Shown here in pieces: positions 37,420 to 46,348 of a DNA stretch of 64,000 nt (its first letter is position 1; each line of letters begins with the position of its first letter). The stretch comes from Coprococcus_C hominis (GTDB lineage: Bacteria > Bacillota > Clostridia > Lachnospirales > Lachnospiraceae), in NCBI RefSeq assembly GCF_020687505.1, contig NZ_JAJEQT010000009.1. One strand, given 5' to 3'. Under the pieces are notes generated by a model. That model ran no database searches, was not told where the DNA came from, and worked only from the letters and a program-made list of their open reading frames with translations. The translations under genes and the position numbers were made by a program.

Positions 37420-38403
37420 ATGCAGGATACGTTGAATTGGGCAGTGCTTGGTACCGGCGTGATCGCAAATGAGATGGCACAGGCATTGCAGAAGATGGGA
37501 AAATCGTTATATGCAGTTGGAAACCGGACGCATGAGAAGGCGGTTGCATTTGCTGAAAAATATGGTGTTTCCAAAGTATATGATACGATCGATGATATGT
37601 TTTTGGATGCGGATGTAGATATCATCTATATTACGAGTCCGCATAATACACATTATGCATTTATGAAGCAGGCGCTGATGTATGGAAAGCATCTGCTTGT
37701 TGAAAAATCAATTACGCTTAACAGCAGAGAATTGGATGATATGATCGCGCTTGCGAAAGAAAAAAAGCTTGTGCTTGCAGAAGCAATGACGATCTGGCAT
37801 ATGCCAATCTACAAGAAGCTGTGGGATATCGTGCAAAGTGGTGAGCTTGGAAAGGTGCAGATCATCACGATGAATTTCGGAAGCTTCAAGGAATATGATA
37901 TGTCTAACCGGTTCTTCAATATGAATCTTGCCGGTGGCGCGATGCTTGATATCGGCGTATATGCATTGTCAATCGTCCGGAGTTTTCTGGACGAACAGCC
38001 GGATGAGATCGTGAGCCAGTGGAAGCCTTCTCCGACCGGTTCGGATGAGCAGGCAACAATTCTGCTCAAGAATGCCCAGGGGCAGATGGCAACGGTTGCA
38101 CTCTCGATGCATTCAAAACAGCCAAAGCGTGCGATGATCAGTCTGGAAAAAGGATATATCGAGATCATGGAATATCCGCGCGCGGATAAGGCAGTCATCG
38201 TGGATGCCGAAAGTGGCGCGCAGACGGAGATTACAGCCGGAGATACTGCGGATGCGCTGTACTATGAGATGCAGGATATGGAACAGGCAGTAAAAAGCGG
38301 GGATGCATCCGCGATGCAGCTTGCGTATTCCAGGGATGTAATGGAAATCATGACGAAGCTTCGGAAAGACTGGGGCATGAAATATCCGGGTGAAGCGTGG
38401 TAG
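37420..38403 (+). CDS. Gfo/Idh/MocA-family oxidoreductase
   Basis: This is an NAD(P)-dependent dehydrogenase acting on sugars or related substrates. The N-terminal Rossmann fold has WAVLGTGVIANEMA; DVDIIYITSPHNTHY and EKSITLN (the family EKP-like lysine) follow. The C-terminal half is the substrate-binding beta sheet with GGAMLDIGVYALS. 327 aa is usual. The substrate is unknown. It starts 22 bases after the symporter gene. Confidence 0.9.
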   Translation: MQDTLNWAVLGTGVIANEMAQALQKMGKSLYAVGNRTHEKAVAFAEKYGVSKVYDTIDDMFLDADVDIIYITSPHNTHYAFMKQALMYGKHLLVEKSITLNSRELDDMIALAKEKKLVLAEAMTIWHMPIYKKLWDIVQSGELGKVQIITMNFGSFKEYDMSNRFFNMNLAGGAMLDIGVYALSIVRSFLDEQPDEIVSQWKPSPTGSDEQATILLKNAQGQMATVALSMHSKQPKRAMISLEKGYIEIMEYPRADKAVIVDAESGAQTEITAGDTADALYYEMQDMEQAVKSGDASAMQLAYSRDVMEIMTKLRKDWGMKYPGEAW

Positions 38404-38462
38404 CGTGATTAAAAGGAAGCAGCAAAGGGTAACATAAATCAAAAGATAAGGAGTGAATGAAA

Positions 38463-38774
38463 ATGGCAGAAGTAATTTTAAATAACGATAATTTTAAGGC
38501 AGAAGTACTCGATGCAAAGGGACTCGTGCTCGTAGATTTCTGGGCAACATGGTGTGGCCCGTGTAAGATGCTGGCACCAACGGTTTCTGAGATTGCGGAC
38601 GAGTATGAAGGAAAGGTCAAGGTCTGCAAGCTCGATGTCGATCAGGCGATGGATATTGCGATGTCTTATGGCGTGGCAAGCATCCCGACTTTGATTCTGT
38701 TCAAAGATGGCGAGATCGTGAAGAAAAGTGTCGGTGTGGTATCCAAGACTGAGATCGAGGCAATGTGGAGCTAG
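38463..38774 (+). CDS. trxA: Thioredoxin
   Basis: This is a small cytoplasmic dithiol reductant. The active site WCGPCK lies in VDFWATWCGPCKMLAPT and the cis-proline in ASIPTLILF. ATG 38463 (MAEVILNNDNF) is favoured, since AAGGAG at 38448-38453 is 9 bases away; ATG 38457 is only 3 bases away. 103 aa. Confidence 0.96.
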   Translation: MAEVILNNDNFKAEVLDAKGLVLVDFWATWCGPCKMLAPTVSEIADEYEGKVKVCKLDVDQAMDIAMSYGVASIPTLILFKDGEIVKKSVGVVSKTEIEAMWS

Positions 38775-38820
38775 AACAATCCAAATACAGATTTTAAATC
38801 TTATTTCCTGTCCTTTGATG

Positions 38821-38865
38821 ATGGTACAAAATAGACAATATATGATCTGTTTTGTACCATTTTTG
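38821..38865 (+). terminator. Terminator after trxA
   Basis: ATGGTACAAAA (38821-38831) pairs with TTTTGTACCAT (38850-38860), followed by TTTTTG. The loop is 18 bases. Confidence 0.8.
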
Positions 38866-38947
38866 CTTAAATTGATAATATTTTATCTATAGAAAATCTC
38901 ATTTTGCACATACTATCGGAAACAAAATCAGATAGGAGATGTGGAAG

Positions 38948-39424
38948 ATGGAACGGACAGCAACACAGTGTATTACCTATGGATTATACATGTTATCGAC
39001 GGTGTGGGAGAAAAAAGCAAATGGCTGTATCATTGATACATGTATGCAGATCAGCCACGAGCCGGTACAGATTGCAATTGCGGTTTCCAATCAGAGTTAT
39101 ACATGTGAGTTACTCAAAAAGAGTGGGATATTTGCAGTCAGTATCTTAGATGAGACATGCACCTTCGAGACAATCAAGCATTTTGGATATCAGTCTGGAA
39201 GAGATGTTGATAAAATGAAAACACTGGAGCTTCCGGTCAATGAACAGGGAATCCCGTATCTCGGATGGCAGAGCGTGGCGATGCTTGGAGCGACGGTGAC
39301 AGAGAAGATATCTTGTGGTTCCCATACGTTATTTATCGGAACTGTGATTAAATCAAAGATACTGAGTGAGAAAGCACCGCTCACGTATGCAGAGTATCAG
39401 AGAAGAGTGAAGATGTACACATAA
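38948..39424 (+). CDS. Flavin reductase-like (FMN-binding split barrel) protein
   Basis: It is predicted to bind FMN and reduce flavin or a partner protein. The text MLSTVWEKKANGCIIDTCMQIS and VAVSNQSYTCELLKKSGIFAVSIL is typical of the flavin reductase domain that in other Clostridia is joined to rubredoxin; here it stands alone at 158 aa. ATG 38948 is used (9 bases from GGAG); ATG 38939 directly touches the RBS. Confidence 0.87.
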   Translation: MERTATQCITYGLYMLSTVWEKKANGCIIDTCMQISHEPVQIAIAVSNQSYTCELLKKSGIFAVSILDETCTFETIKHFGYQSGRDVDKMKTLELPVNEQGIPYLGWQSVAMLGATVTEKISCGSHTLFIGTVIKSKILSEKAPLTYAEYQRRVKMYT

Positions 39425-39425
39425 C

Positions 39426-39457
39426 AAAGGGGAGTGGCTTTACAGCCATTCCCCTTT
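39426..39457. terminator. Bidirectional terminator between flavin reductase and purA
   Basis: 14-base arms AAAGGGGAGTGGCT and AGCCATTCCCCTTT around the loop TTAC, with a T-run on the plus strand and AAAGGGG/T-rich ends on the minus strand. The right arm encodes the last codons of purA and the loop holds the purA stop codon. Confidence 0.85.
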
Positions 39458-40741
39458 TGTCAGGTATTGATTTCGTTCCGCACCGACTGAGATAAATTGT
39501 ATCTCGTGATCAAGCAGTTTTTCAATCGTTTCTATATATCGTTTTGCATTGTCCGGCAGTTCATCATAAGAACAGCAATGCGAGATATCCTGTTGCCAGC
39601 CAGGAACGATATCGATGACAGGCAGGAGATTATCCATATTATCTGTTGGGTCAAAATCCATAATATGTTTCGTGTGCTGTAGGTATTCTGTGATAATCGG
39701 AATTTCCTTCATGGAGCTTAATACATCCAGTTTTGTCAGGGCAATCCGGTCTGCGTTCTGACATTGGAGTCCGTAACGGCTGGCAACGGCATCGAAAGGA
39801 CCAACACGTCTTGGACGTCCGGTTGCAGCACCGTATTCATTGCCGGCACGGCGAAGATCATCTTTCCATGATTCGGACATTGCTTTCTCTGCGGTAAATG
39901 GACCAGCACCGACACAGGTCGAGTATGCTTTCAGAACACCGACGACATGGGAGAGCGGAGCACCGGGGATTCCGGCACCGATCGGACCATAGGCTGATAT
40001 CGTGGATGAGCTGGATGTATATGGGAATATGCCATAGTCAATATCACGCATGGCACCAAGCTGTGCCTCCAAAAGCACTTTTTTATGGTCTGCAAGGGCA
40101 TTTCTTAAGAATGCGCCGGTATCGCAGATATATGCGGAGAATGCTGCCGCCTGTTTCTCACACCAGGAGAGCAGTGCCGGATAGGACATTGGCTCCTGAT
40201 GATAACAGCCGGAAAGCTCCATGTTTTTGGCATCCAGCATCATGTGCAGCCGGTTGTGTATATAGCCCTCGTTCAGATGAAGCAGATCACCAAGCCGGAG
40301 CGTTTTCTTTCTATATTTGTCGCTGTAAGCATAGGCGATACCGCGACGTGTGGAACCGAAGGCGGAACCATCCTTTTCCAGCCGGGCTTCCTCTAGTTCA
40401 TCCTGCACCCGGTGCCAAGGCATAGAGATCGTGGCACGCTTGGAAAGCTTTAGATTTTCTGGTGTGATAGGAATACCTTTTCCTCGCAGAGCCTCGATTT
40501 CCTTCGTGAGATGCTCTAAGTCAATGACCATTCCATCCCCTAAAACACATGTGACATCCGGATGCAGAATCCCGGATGGAAGCAGATTTAATACATATTT
40601 ATCACGACCAACAACGACGGTGTGACCGGCGTTATTTCCGCCTTGATAGCGGACGACGATATCCGCCTGCTCTGCTAATAGATCGATGACACGACCTTTT
40701 CCTTCGTCACCCCAGTTGATACCTGTTACGGCTGTAAGCAT
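39440..40741 (-). CDS. purA: Adenylosuccinate synthetase
   Basis: It makes adenylosuccinate from IMP, aspartate and GTP. The P-loop-like start reads TGINWGDEGKGRVIDLLA (usually GxQWGDEGKGK), followed by RYQGGNNAGHTVV. Further motifs include GSTRRGIAYAY and the C-terminal GTP-binding TKLDVLS. 433 aa is normal. The stop codon is inside the loop of the terminator shared with the convergent flavin reductase gene. Confidence 0.95.
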   Translation of the reverse strand: MLTAVTGINWGDEGKGRVIDLLAEQADIVVRYQGGNNAGHTVVVGRDKYVLNLLPSGILHPDVTCVLGDGMVIDLEHLTKEIEALRGKGIPITPENLKLSKRATISMPWHRVQDELEEARLEKDGSAFGSTRRGIAYAYSDKYRKKTLRLGDLLHLNEGYIHNRLHMMLDAKNMELSGCYHQEPMSYPALLSWCEKQAAAFSAYICDTGAFLRNALADHKKVLLEAQLGAMRDIDYGIFPYTSSSSTISAYGPIGAGIPGAPLSHVVGVLKAYSTCVGAGPFTAEKAMSESWKDDLRRAGNEYGAATGRPRRVGPFDAVASRYGLQCQNADRIALTKLDVLSSMKEIPIITEYLQHTKHIMDFDPTDNMDNLLPVIDIVPGWQQDISHCCSYDELPDNAKRYIETIEKLLDHEIQFISVGAERNQYLTKGEWL

Positions 40742-40777
40742 TTGTTTGTCCTCCTTTGTTTGATAAGGTAATTTGTG

Positions 40778-42136
40778 TTATGTGCAGTACCGGAATGTGC
40801 GGTCAGTCAGAATTCTTGCAGAGATCAGACCGAGTGGAAGTGCAATGATGATCATAATTGCAGATGTAAACCACGAGACCGCTTCGGTAAGAGACATAAT
40901 GCCAAAGTTATAAATTGCACGATATAAGTAAAGTCCCGGAACCATAATAACGATGGAAGGAACTGTAAGTGAAATCCTTGGATATCCATGATTCTGCTTT
41001 ATAAAGGATGCAAGCAGTCCTGCTGTCAGTGCCCCAAGAAATGCAGCCACAGCGGCAGGAATTCCACAATGGTCTACGAGCTCCAGACGGAGTGTATTTG
41101 CGACAGCACCAATCATTGCAGCCGTGCATGCCATTGAAACAGAACTGTTGAACATCAGGGAAAATCCGAATACACCACAGAAGCTGGTAATTATCCGGAG
41201 TATAAAATGTACCCATACATTGATATGCATGTCTGCGAAAGACAGCGGCTGCAAATGTAACAGCAAAGCCATGATCCATGCAGACATGGTTGCAACCAAA
41301 ACGATAATAATGGAATAAGTCAGTCGTTCCAGACCGGATCGTAGATCCAGCTTTGCAAGGTCAATGCCGCTTGTAATAAATGGAAATCCAGGGATGATAA
41401 ACAGGATAGAGCATATATAACCTGCTTCGTGCACCGCGGCCACATGGAACAGCATTTCGGCAAGCTTCAGACAGATCGTGTAGATCAGACAGGCAGCCGA
41501 GATAGAAGCAGCAATGTTTAGAAATAAGGTAAAATGATGCTTGATCAGTTTTGTTCGTATGATATTACCAACACCTGCAGCAATGAATGCAAGAATCATT
41601 TCCACGGGACCGCCGCCAAGTAGAAATGTAAATGCACAGCAGGCGAGTGCTGCTGCAAGTCCTAATTTGACAGGAGAGTAAAGCGCATGGATTCTCTCGA
41701 TTTCGTCGAGCCTTTTATGGATTTCTTCACCGGTCAGATGGGCTTCGATATTCGGAAAGCTGTCGACGAAACGCTCCATTCGGTAAAGCTTGGATGTGTT
41801 TACGCCTGTATTTGCAATACTTAAAGATTGGGACACACAATCATTTCCATCAAAACAGTTAAACTCAATGGACATCAGACCGACATCGACCGTGCATGTT
41901 ACACCGAGTTCTTTGGAAAGCTTGTTCATGGATGTACGGACACGCCATGCTCCGGTTCCACAGGAAAGCAGGATCAGACCGACACGACCGATGACGGATG
42001 CTTTTTCAATCAATCCTGCATCGGAGATAAGCACGTTGCTGTCATCGCCAGTATAATCATGCCAGGGGATCTCCATATGATTTTTTTCCATAATATCAAC
42101 ATAGGAAGTTGATGTTGGATCAGCGTTCTTCTTCAT
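40778..42136 (-). CDS. thrE: Threonine/serine exporter family protein (ThrE-like)
   Basis: This membrane protein is predicted to export threonine and serine. It has the N-terminal DUF1212-type cytoplasmic part (IGRVGLILLSCGTGAWRVRTSMNKLSKELG), then about ten hydrophobic helices comprising both halves of ThrE in one 452-aa chain; many bacteria split these halves between two genes. The start overlaps the end of the next minus-strand gene by 17 bases, with GAGGCG as RBS. Confidence 0.9.
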   Translation of the reverse strand: MKKNADPTSTSYVDIMEKNHMEIPWHDYTGDDSNVLISDAGLIEKASVIGRVGLILLSCGTGAWRVRTSMNKLSKELGVTCTVDVGLMSIEFNCFDGNDCVSQSLSIANTGVNTSKLYRMERFVDSFPNIEAHLTGEEIHKRLDEIERIHALYSPVKLGLAAALACCAFTFLLGGGPVEMILAFIAAGVGNIIRTKLIKHHFTLFLNIAASISAACLIYTICLKLAEMLFHVAAVHEAGYICSILFIIPGFPFITSGIDLAKLDLRSGLERLTYSIIIVLVATMSAWIMALLLHLQPLSFADMHINVWVHFILRIITSFCGVFGFSLMFNSSVSMACTAAMIGAVANTLRLELVDHCGIPAAVAAFLGALTAGLLASFIKQNHGYPRISLTVPSIVIMVPGLYLYRAIYNFGIMSLTEAVSWFTSAIMIIIALPLGLISARILTDRTFRYCT

Positions 42137-42884
42137 ATAATATCGCCTCTGCTTTTGTAATATGCCGTTTTAGATTATTCAAAAAAACGGAATTTGGCAG
42201 GAAGATTCCAAGCTCGTCAAAATGCTCATTGTGTTCGAGCAGAGTATCCTGTCCGTAAAATACAAATGCCATCGGGAGTTCCTTCTCCAGCTTTACCATC
42301 AGATCCCAGACTGCGGAATAGGCTTCAGCTTCGGTTTCTTTTTGCTTGATCGTGTCTGGAAGCTCGCGAATCAGGAGAACGCCGGTGCAGGATTCCAGAT
42401 TTTTCTGCTTGATGTCCATAGAATCAGATGTATATGCGTGGCTGTACCGATAAGCCTGTGCTAAGAACATATTTTGTGTTGAACCGATTTCTTTGCATAC
42501 GTTCTGAAAATGATGATATTCTTTCTCATGAACTGTTTTTTTATATTCGGATAACAGATTTCCTTCTGTATCTGTCATGATAATCGGGTTTTGCTTCCCA
42601 TCTGCATTGAACCGGTATGGAATCAGATAAGAATTCCGCAGCAGATCAAACAGTGTATTCTGACAGATTACCATCAGAAATGCAGACAAATCCCGGTTGT
42701 GGTATGCATCAAACAGGACATTGGCAAATGTGGATGCAGAAGGGGAATTAGCTGTATCGTCATTCAGCGCGAGAGAATTACAAAAGGTCTCCTGCAGTTT
42801 TTCACATGCCCATGGATCATTTAATATTTTCTGGAACAAAACATCTGCATGTTCTTCTCTTGGAAACATCGTTGTATTTTTCAT
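42120..42884 (-). CDS. Hypothetical soluble protein upstream of thrE
   Basis: I do not recognise this 254-aa protein. It is mostly helical, without signal peptide or membrane segment, and contains two conserved-looking stretches, DLSAFLMVICQNTLFDLLRNSYLIPYRF and LMVKLEKELPMAFVFYGQDTLLEHNE. ATG 42884 is preferred (AAGGG 11 bases upstream); GTG 42893 is too close. It overlaps thrE and is divergent from two LysR genes, which may control it. Confidence 0.7.
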   Translation of the reverse strand: MKNTTMFPREEHADVLFQKILNDPWACEKLQETFCNSLALNDDTANSPSASTFANVLFDAYHNRDLSAFLMVICQNTLFDLLRNSYLIPYRFNADGKQNPIIMTDTEGNLLSEYKKTVHEKEYHHFQNVCKEIGSTQNMFLAQAYRYSHAYTSDSMDIKQKNLESCTGVLLIRELPDTIKQKETEAEAYSAVWDLMVKLEKELPMAFVFYGQDTLLEHNEHFDELGIFLPNSVFLNNLKRHITKAEAILYEEER

Positions 42885-42960
42885 AATATGCACATCCCTT
42901 CTTGCTTTTTCTTTTCGGACAGATTATACTATGCATACAGAAATAAGTAAAAAGTATAAT

Positions 42961-42992
42961 TGATATATCAAAGATATTACTTTGATATATCA
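42961..42992. promoter_or_regulatory. Perfect 13-bp inverted repeat between divergent genes, probable LysR operator
   Basis: TGATATATCAAAG (42961-42973), six bases ATATTA, and CTTTGATATATCA (42980-42992). It lies just upstream of the RBS of the first LysR gene and of the divergent minus-strand gene, as expected for an autoregulatory LysR operator. Confidence 0.6.
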
Positions 42993-43006
42993 GGATGAGG
43001 AGAGGC

Positions 43007-43915
43007 ATGAACGTAAATTTTGAATATTACAAAATCTTTTATTATGTGGCAAAATATGAGAATTTTACAAAAGCGGCCCGTGTATTGGGAAACAGCCAGC
43101 CGAATATTACACGTGCGATGAATAGCTTAGAACAGCAGATTCATAGTACACTGTTTGTGAGAACGAACCGTGGTGTGCAGTTGACGCCGGAGGGACAGCG
43201 TCTGTATACGCATGTATCTGCGGCAATGCTGCAGTTATGGGCGGCAGAGGAGGAGCTGACCGACAGTACGGGACTGACACATGGAAGTATTGCAATCGGT
43301 GCGAGTGAAACCGCCTTGAATATCTATCTGCTGGATAAGCTGAAAGAGTTTCATATGAAATATCCGGGTATACGTCTGAAAATCTATAATCACTCAACTC
43401 CACAGGCAATCGAGGCAGTGAAAAGTGGAATGATTGATTTTGCGGTCGTGTCAACCCCAGCGGCGGTGGAAGCCCCGCTCAAGGAAATTGTATTGGAGTC
43501 TTTTCAGGAGGTATTAGTCGGAGGAAGAACGTTCATGGCGCTTGGAAGTCAGGAAATATCGCTGTGGGAATTAAAAAATTATCCGCTGATATGCCTTGGA
43601 CGTGAGACGATGACATTTCAATTTTACAATCAATTGTTTTTATCATATGGACTGGAACTGTCCCCGGATACGGAGGTTGCAACGACCGATCAGATCCTGC
43701 CACTGGTACGGCATGAGCTAGGACTTGCCTTCGTTCCTAAATCGATGGCAAGAGAAGCTATAATGAAAAGAGAAATCGTGCAGATTCCGTTAAAAGAAGA
43801 AATTCCGAAACGGGATATCTGTATGGTGTTTGATAACCAACATCCACTCAGCGCTGCCGCAAGACAGCTTAAGAACATGATATTGCAGACAGTGGAGGAA
43901 GAGAAAGGGGAGTAA
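43007..43915 (+). CDS. LysR-family transcriptional regulator (first of two)
   Basis: The N-terminal winged helix reads MNVNFEYYKIFYYVAKYENFTKAARVLGNSQPNITRAMNSLE, followed by the linker helix and a periplasmic-binding-like effector domain, about 300 aa. ATG 43007 lies after GAGGAGAGG; ATG 42995 would be upstream of that RBS. The gene ends 3 bases before a second LysR gene, so both are one transcript. Confidence 0.93.
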   Translation: MNVNFEYYKIFYYVAKYENFTKAARVLGNSQPNITRAMNSLEQQIHSTLFVRTNRGVQLTPEGQRLYTHVSAAMLQLWAAEEELTDSTGLTHGSIAIGASETALNIYLLDKLKEFHMKYPGIRLKIYNHSTPQAIEAVKSGMIDFAVVSTPAAVEAPLKEIVLESFQEVLVGGRTFMALGSQEISLWELKNYPLICLGRETMTFQFYNQLFLSYGLELSPDTEVATTDQILPLVRHELGLAFVPKSMAREAIMKREIVQIPLKEEIPKRDICMVFDNQHPLSAAARQLKNMILQTVEEEKGE

Positions 43916-43918
43916 ACG

Positions 43919-44818
43919 ATGACACTACAACAGCTAAGATATGCAACGATGGTTGCACAGACCGGAACAATCACAGAAGCAGCGAAGAAGCTGTATATCA
44001 CGCAGCCAAGCCTGACGAATGCGATTCATGATCTGGAAAAGGAAATGAATATTGTGATCTTCAACCGGACGAACAAAGGCATCACCTTATCCAAGGAGGG
44101 GGAGGATTTCCTTGGATATGCACGACAGGTGCTGGAGCAGGCAGATATTCTGGAGGATAAATATAAGAACGGCACAGGTGGAAAGAAGCAGTTTTGTATC
44201 TCCACGCAGCATTATTCCTTTGCGGTTAATGCATTTGTTGATCTGATCAAGGAATATGGACAGGATGAATATGATTTCAGCATCCGGGAGACACAGACGT
44301 ATGAGATTATCGAGGATGTGGCGCGTATGCGGAGTGAGATCGGAATCCTGTTTTTCAATGATTTCAATGAGGTTGTGCTCACGAAGATCCTGAAGTCCTA
44401 CGATCTGGAGTTTCATCAGCTCTTTGTGGCAAAACCGCATGTTTTTATCAGCCGGAAGCATCCGCTTGCGGAAAATAAAGTCATCACGAACGAAGAACTG
44501 CAAAGCTATCCGTATCTGTCATTTGAGCAGGGTGAGCATAATTCGTTTTATTTCTCTGAGGAGATCTTCTCTGAGACGGAACGGAAAAAGAATATCCGTG
44601 TGCGTGACCGGGCAACCTTGTTCAATCTTCTGATTGGCTTGAATGGTTACACTGTATGCAGCGGTGTGATCGATAAGAAATTAAATGGCAAAGATATCAT
44701 TTCCGTGCCACTTGCGGATGAAGGTGATATGCGGATCGGCTATATCACGCACAAGAAAGAAATGCTGAGTCATCTGGCTCAGACGTATCTGACTGCAATA
44801 AAGAAATACTTATCCTAG
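43919..44818 (+). CDS. LysR-family transcriptional regulator (second of two)
   Basis: This 299-aa protein has the LysR helix-turn-helix (MTLQQLRYATMVAQTGTITEAAKKLYITQPSLTNAIHDLE) and effector domain. RBS AAAGGGGAG overlaps the first LysR gene. A MetR/MtaR-like operator lies directly after its stop codon, upstream of a MetE-like gene, so it probably controls methionine-related expression. Confidence 0.93.
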   Translation: MTLQQLRYATMVAQTGTITEAAKKLYITQPSLTNAIHDLEKEMNIVIFNRTNKGITLSKEGEDFLGYARQVLEQADILEDKYKNGTGGKKQFCISTQHYSFAVNAFVDLIKEYGQDEYDFSIRETQTYEIIEDVARMRSEIGILFFNDFNEVVLTKILKSYDLEFHQLFVAKPHVFISRKHPLAENKVITNEELQSYPYLSFEQGEHNSFYFSEEIFSETERKKNIRVRDRATLFNLLIGLNGYTVCSGVIDKKLNGKDIISVPLADEGDMRIGYITHKKEMLSHLAQTYLTAIKKYLS

Positions 44819-44819
44819 A

Positions 44820-44843
44820 ATAGTTGAAATAGCTTCAAACTAT
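44820..44843 (+). promoter_or_regulatory. MetR/MtaR-like LysR operator
   Basis: ATAGTTGAA, five bases, TTCAAACTAT. It contains TTGAA-N5-TTCAA, the form of MetR boxes (TGAA-N5-TTCA), and the outer ATAGTT/AACTAT arms of Streptococcus MtaR boxes as I remember them. It starts two bases after the LysR stop codon. Confidence 0.65.
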
Positions 44844-44865
44844 ATCAAACACAAAAAAATAGATA

Positions 44866-44895
44866 TTATACAAACCCATTTTGTCCGATTATAAT
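44866..44895 (+). promoter_or_regulatory. Probable promoter of the MetE-like gene
   Basis: The -10 box TATAAT (44890-44895) is perfect. The -35 region (TTATAC at 44866-44871) is weak, which fits an activated promoter, and the LysR operator lies just upstream of it. Confidence 0.55.
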
Positions 44896-44927
44896 GTGAG
44901 CAAATCACAGAACACGGAGGAAATAAA

Positions 44928-46055
44928 ATGAGTATAGGAAAGACACCATTTCGTTATGATTATGTAGGAAGCTTTTTGAGACCGGAGGCGCTTAAGAAAG
45001 CAAGATGCCAGTTTGATGAAGGTAAGATTGGATATGAGGAGTTAAAGGTTGTTGAGGAAGCAGCAATCACAGAACTTGTTCAGAAGGTAAAGGCACTTGG
45101 ATATCATGTAATTACAGATGGAGAGTTCCGTCGTGCAACATGGCATCTGGATTTTATGTGGGGCTTTGATGGCATCGGTCATACACCGACCAAAACAGGA
45201 CTTCCATTCCATGGAGAGGCCGCAATGGTCGATGATACATATCTGGTAGGCAAGGTTGGATTGTCCGGCAGGCATCCGTTTGTTGAGCATTTCACATTTG
45301 TAAAGCAGTTTGAAGATGAAAATACCGTTGCAAAGCAGACAATGCCATCACCGGCACAGTTTCTGGCACAGTTTACAATGCCGTTTAACCGTGTGGAGAC
45401 AGAGAAGTATTATGTAAATACAGAGGATCTTGTAACAGACATTGCAAATGCATACGGAAAGGTACTTCAGGATCTGTATGACGCAGGTTGCCGGAATGTA
45501 CAGTTTGATGATTGTACATGGGGCATGATGGCAGATAAGATGGGACATCTGGCATATGGAACGACTGCAGAGGGACTGAAGGAGATTCAGAAAAACCACA
45601 AGGATATCAATAATCTGGTTATCGCAAATGCACCGAAGGATATGGTGATCAATACACATGTATGCCGTGGTAATTTCCATTCCACATATGCAAACAGTGG
45701 CGCGTATGATCCAGTGGCAGACATCCTGTTTGGAGAAGAGAATGTAAATGCTTACTATCTGGAGTTTGATGATGAGCGTTCTGGTGGATTTGCACCACTT
45801 GTGAAGGTAAGCGGCGATAAGAAGGTTGTACTTGGTTTGATCACAACAAAGTCTCCAGTGCTTGAGAATAAGGATCAGGTCATTGCCAGAATCCATGAGG
45901 CAGAAAAATACATTCCGCTAGATCGCCTGTATTTAAGCCCACAGTGCGGATTTGCATCCTGCGAGATCGGCAACAAACTGACAGAGGAGGAGCAGTGGGC
46001 AAAGCTGAAGCTTGTAAAAGAAGTGGCTGAGGAAGTCTGGGGAAAAGACGCTTAA
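44928..46055 (+). CDS. MetE-like cobalamin-independent methyltransferase (YxjG/YxjH type)
   Basis: It is predicted to move a methyl group to homocysteine or a related thiol. It corresponds to the C-terminal half of MetE. Zinc ligands are visible: His and Cys in THVCRGN, Glu in YYLEFDDERSG and Cys in SPQCGFAS. The N-terminal glycine text DYVGSFLRPEALKKA is that of the YxjG group. 375 aa. Strong RBS (CGGAGG) and a LysR operator upstream. The methyl donor is unknown; the group is often linked to methionine salvage. Confidence 0.9.
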   Translation: MSIGKTPFRYDYVGSFLRPEALKKARCQFDEGKIGYEELKVVEEAAITELVQKVKALGYHVITDGEFRRATWHLDFMWGFDGIGHTPTKTGLPFHGEAAMVDDTYLVGKVGLSGRHPFVEHFTFVKQFEDENTVAKQTMPSPAQFLAQFTMPFNRVETEKYYVNTEDLVTDIANAYGKVLQDLYDAGCRNVQFDDCTWGMMADKMGHLAYGTTAEGLKEIQKNHKDINNLVIANAPKDMVINTHVCRGNFHSTYANSGAYDPVADILFGEENVNAYYLEFDDERSGGFAPLVKVSGDKKVVLGLITTKSPVLENKDQVIARIHEAEKYIPLDRLYLSPQCGFASCEIGNKLTEEEQWAKLKLVKEVAEEVWGKDA

Positions 46056-46082
46056 GTTCATATAGATCATATAGATAGAAGA

Positions 46083-46110
46083 AAATGCCGGGCTGTCTGT
46101 CCCGGCATTT
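46083..46110. terminator. Bidirectional terminator
   Basis: 10-bp perfect stem AAATGCCGGG / CCCGGCATTT with loop CTGTCTGT, between converging genes. T-runs are short on both strands. Confidence 0.75.
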
Positions 46111-46123
46111 CGTGTTACTTTGT

Positions 46124-46270
46124 TTAGTTTTTGCTGCTTGTATCTGCGTTGCCTGCAGCAGATGTTTCATTCGGTAGATCCTTATCCTTTCTGTGATCTA
46201 CCCAGAAGCCCCAGACTCCGGCGAGAATTGCAATTGCAGCCATAATACCAACAAGAATATTCATAAACAT
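46124..46270 (-). CDS. Small membrane protein, 48 aa
   Basis: ATG 46270 lies after GGAGG on the minus strand. The product is MFMNILVGIMAAIAILAGVW followed by GFWVDHRKDKDLPNETS and a short Ala/Ser-rich tail: one transmembrane helix then a charged end. Such small proteins often join transporters, but no transporter is adjacent. ATG 46264 is an alternative start. Confidence 0.6.
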   Translation of the reverse strand: MFMNILVGIMAAIAILAGVWGFWVDHRKDKDLPNETSAAGNADTSSKN

Positions 46271-46348
46271 AGATTAAGTCCTCCATTTTTCAATTTTTAA
46301 GTATGCAAAGAAAACTATGTGCATCCATAGTCTCATGTTTAGTCGTGA

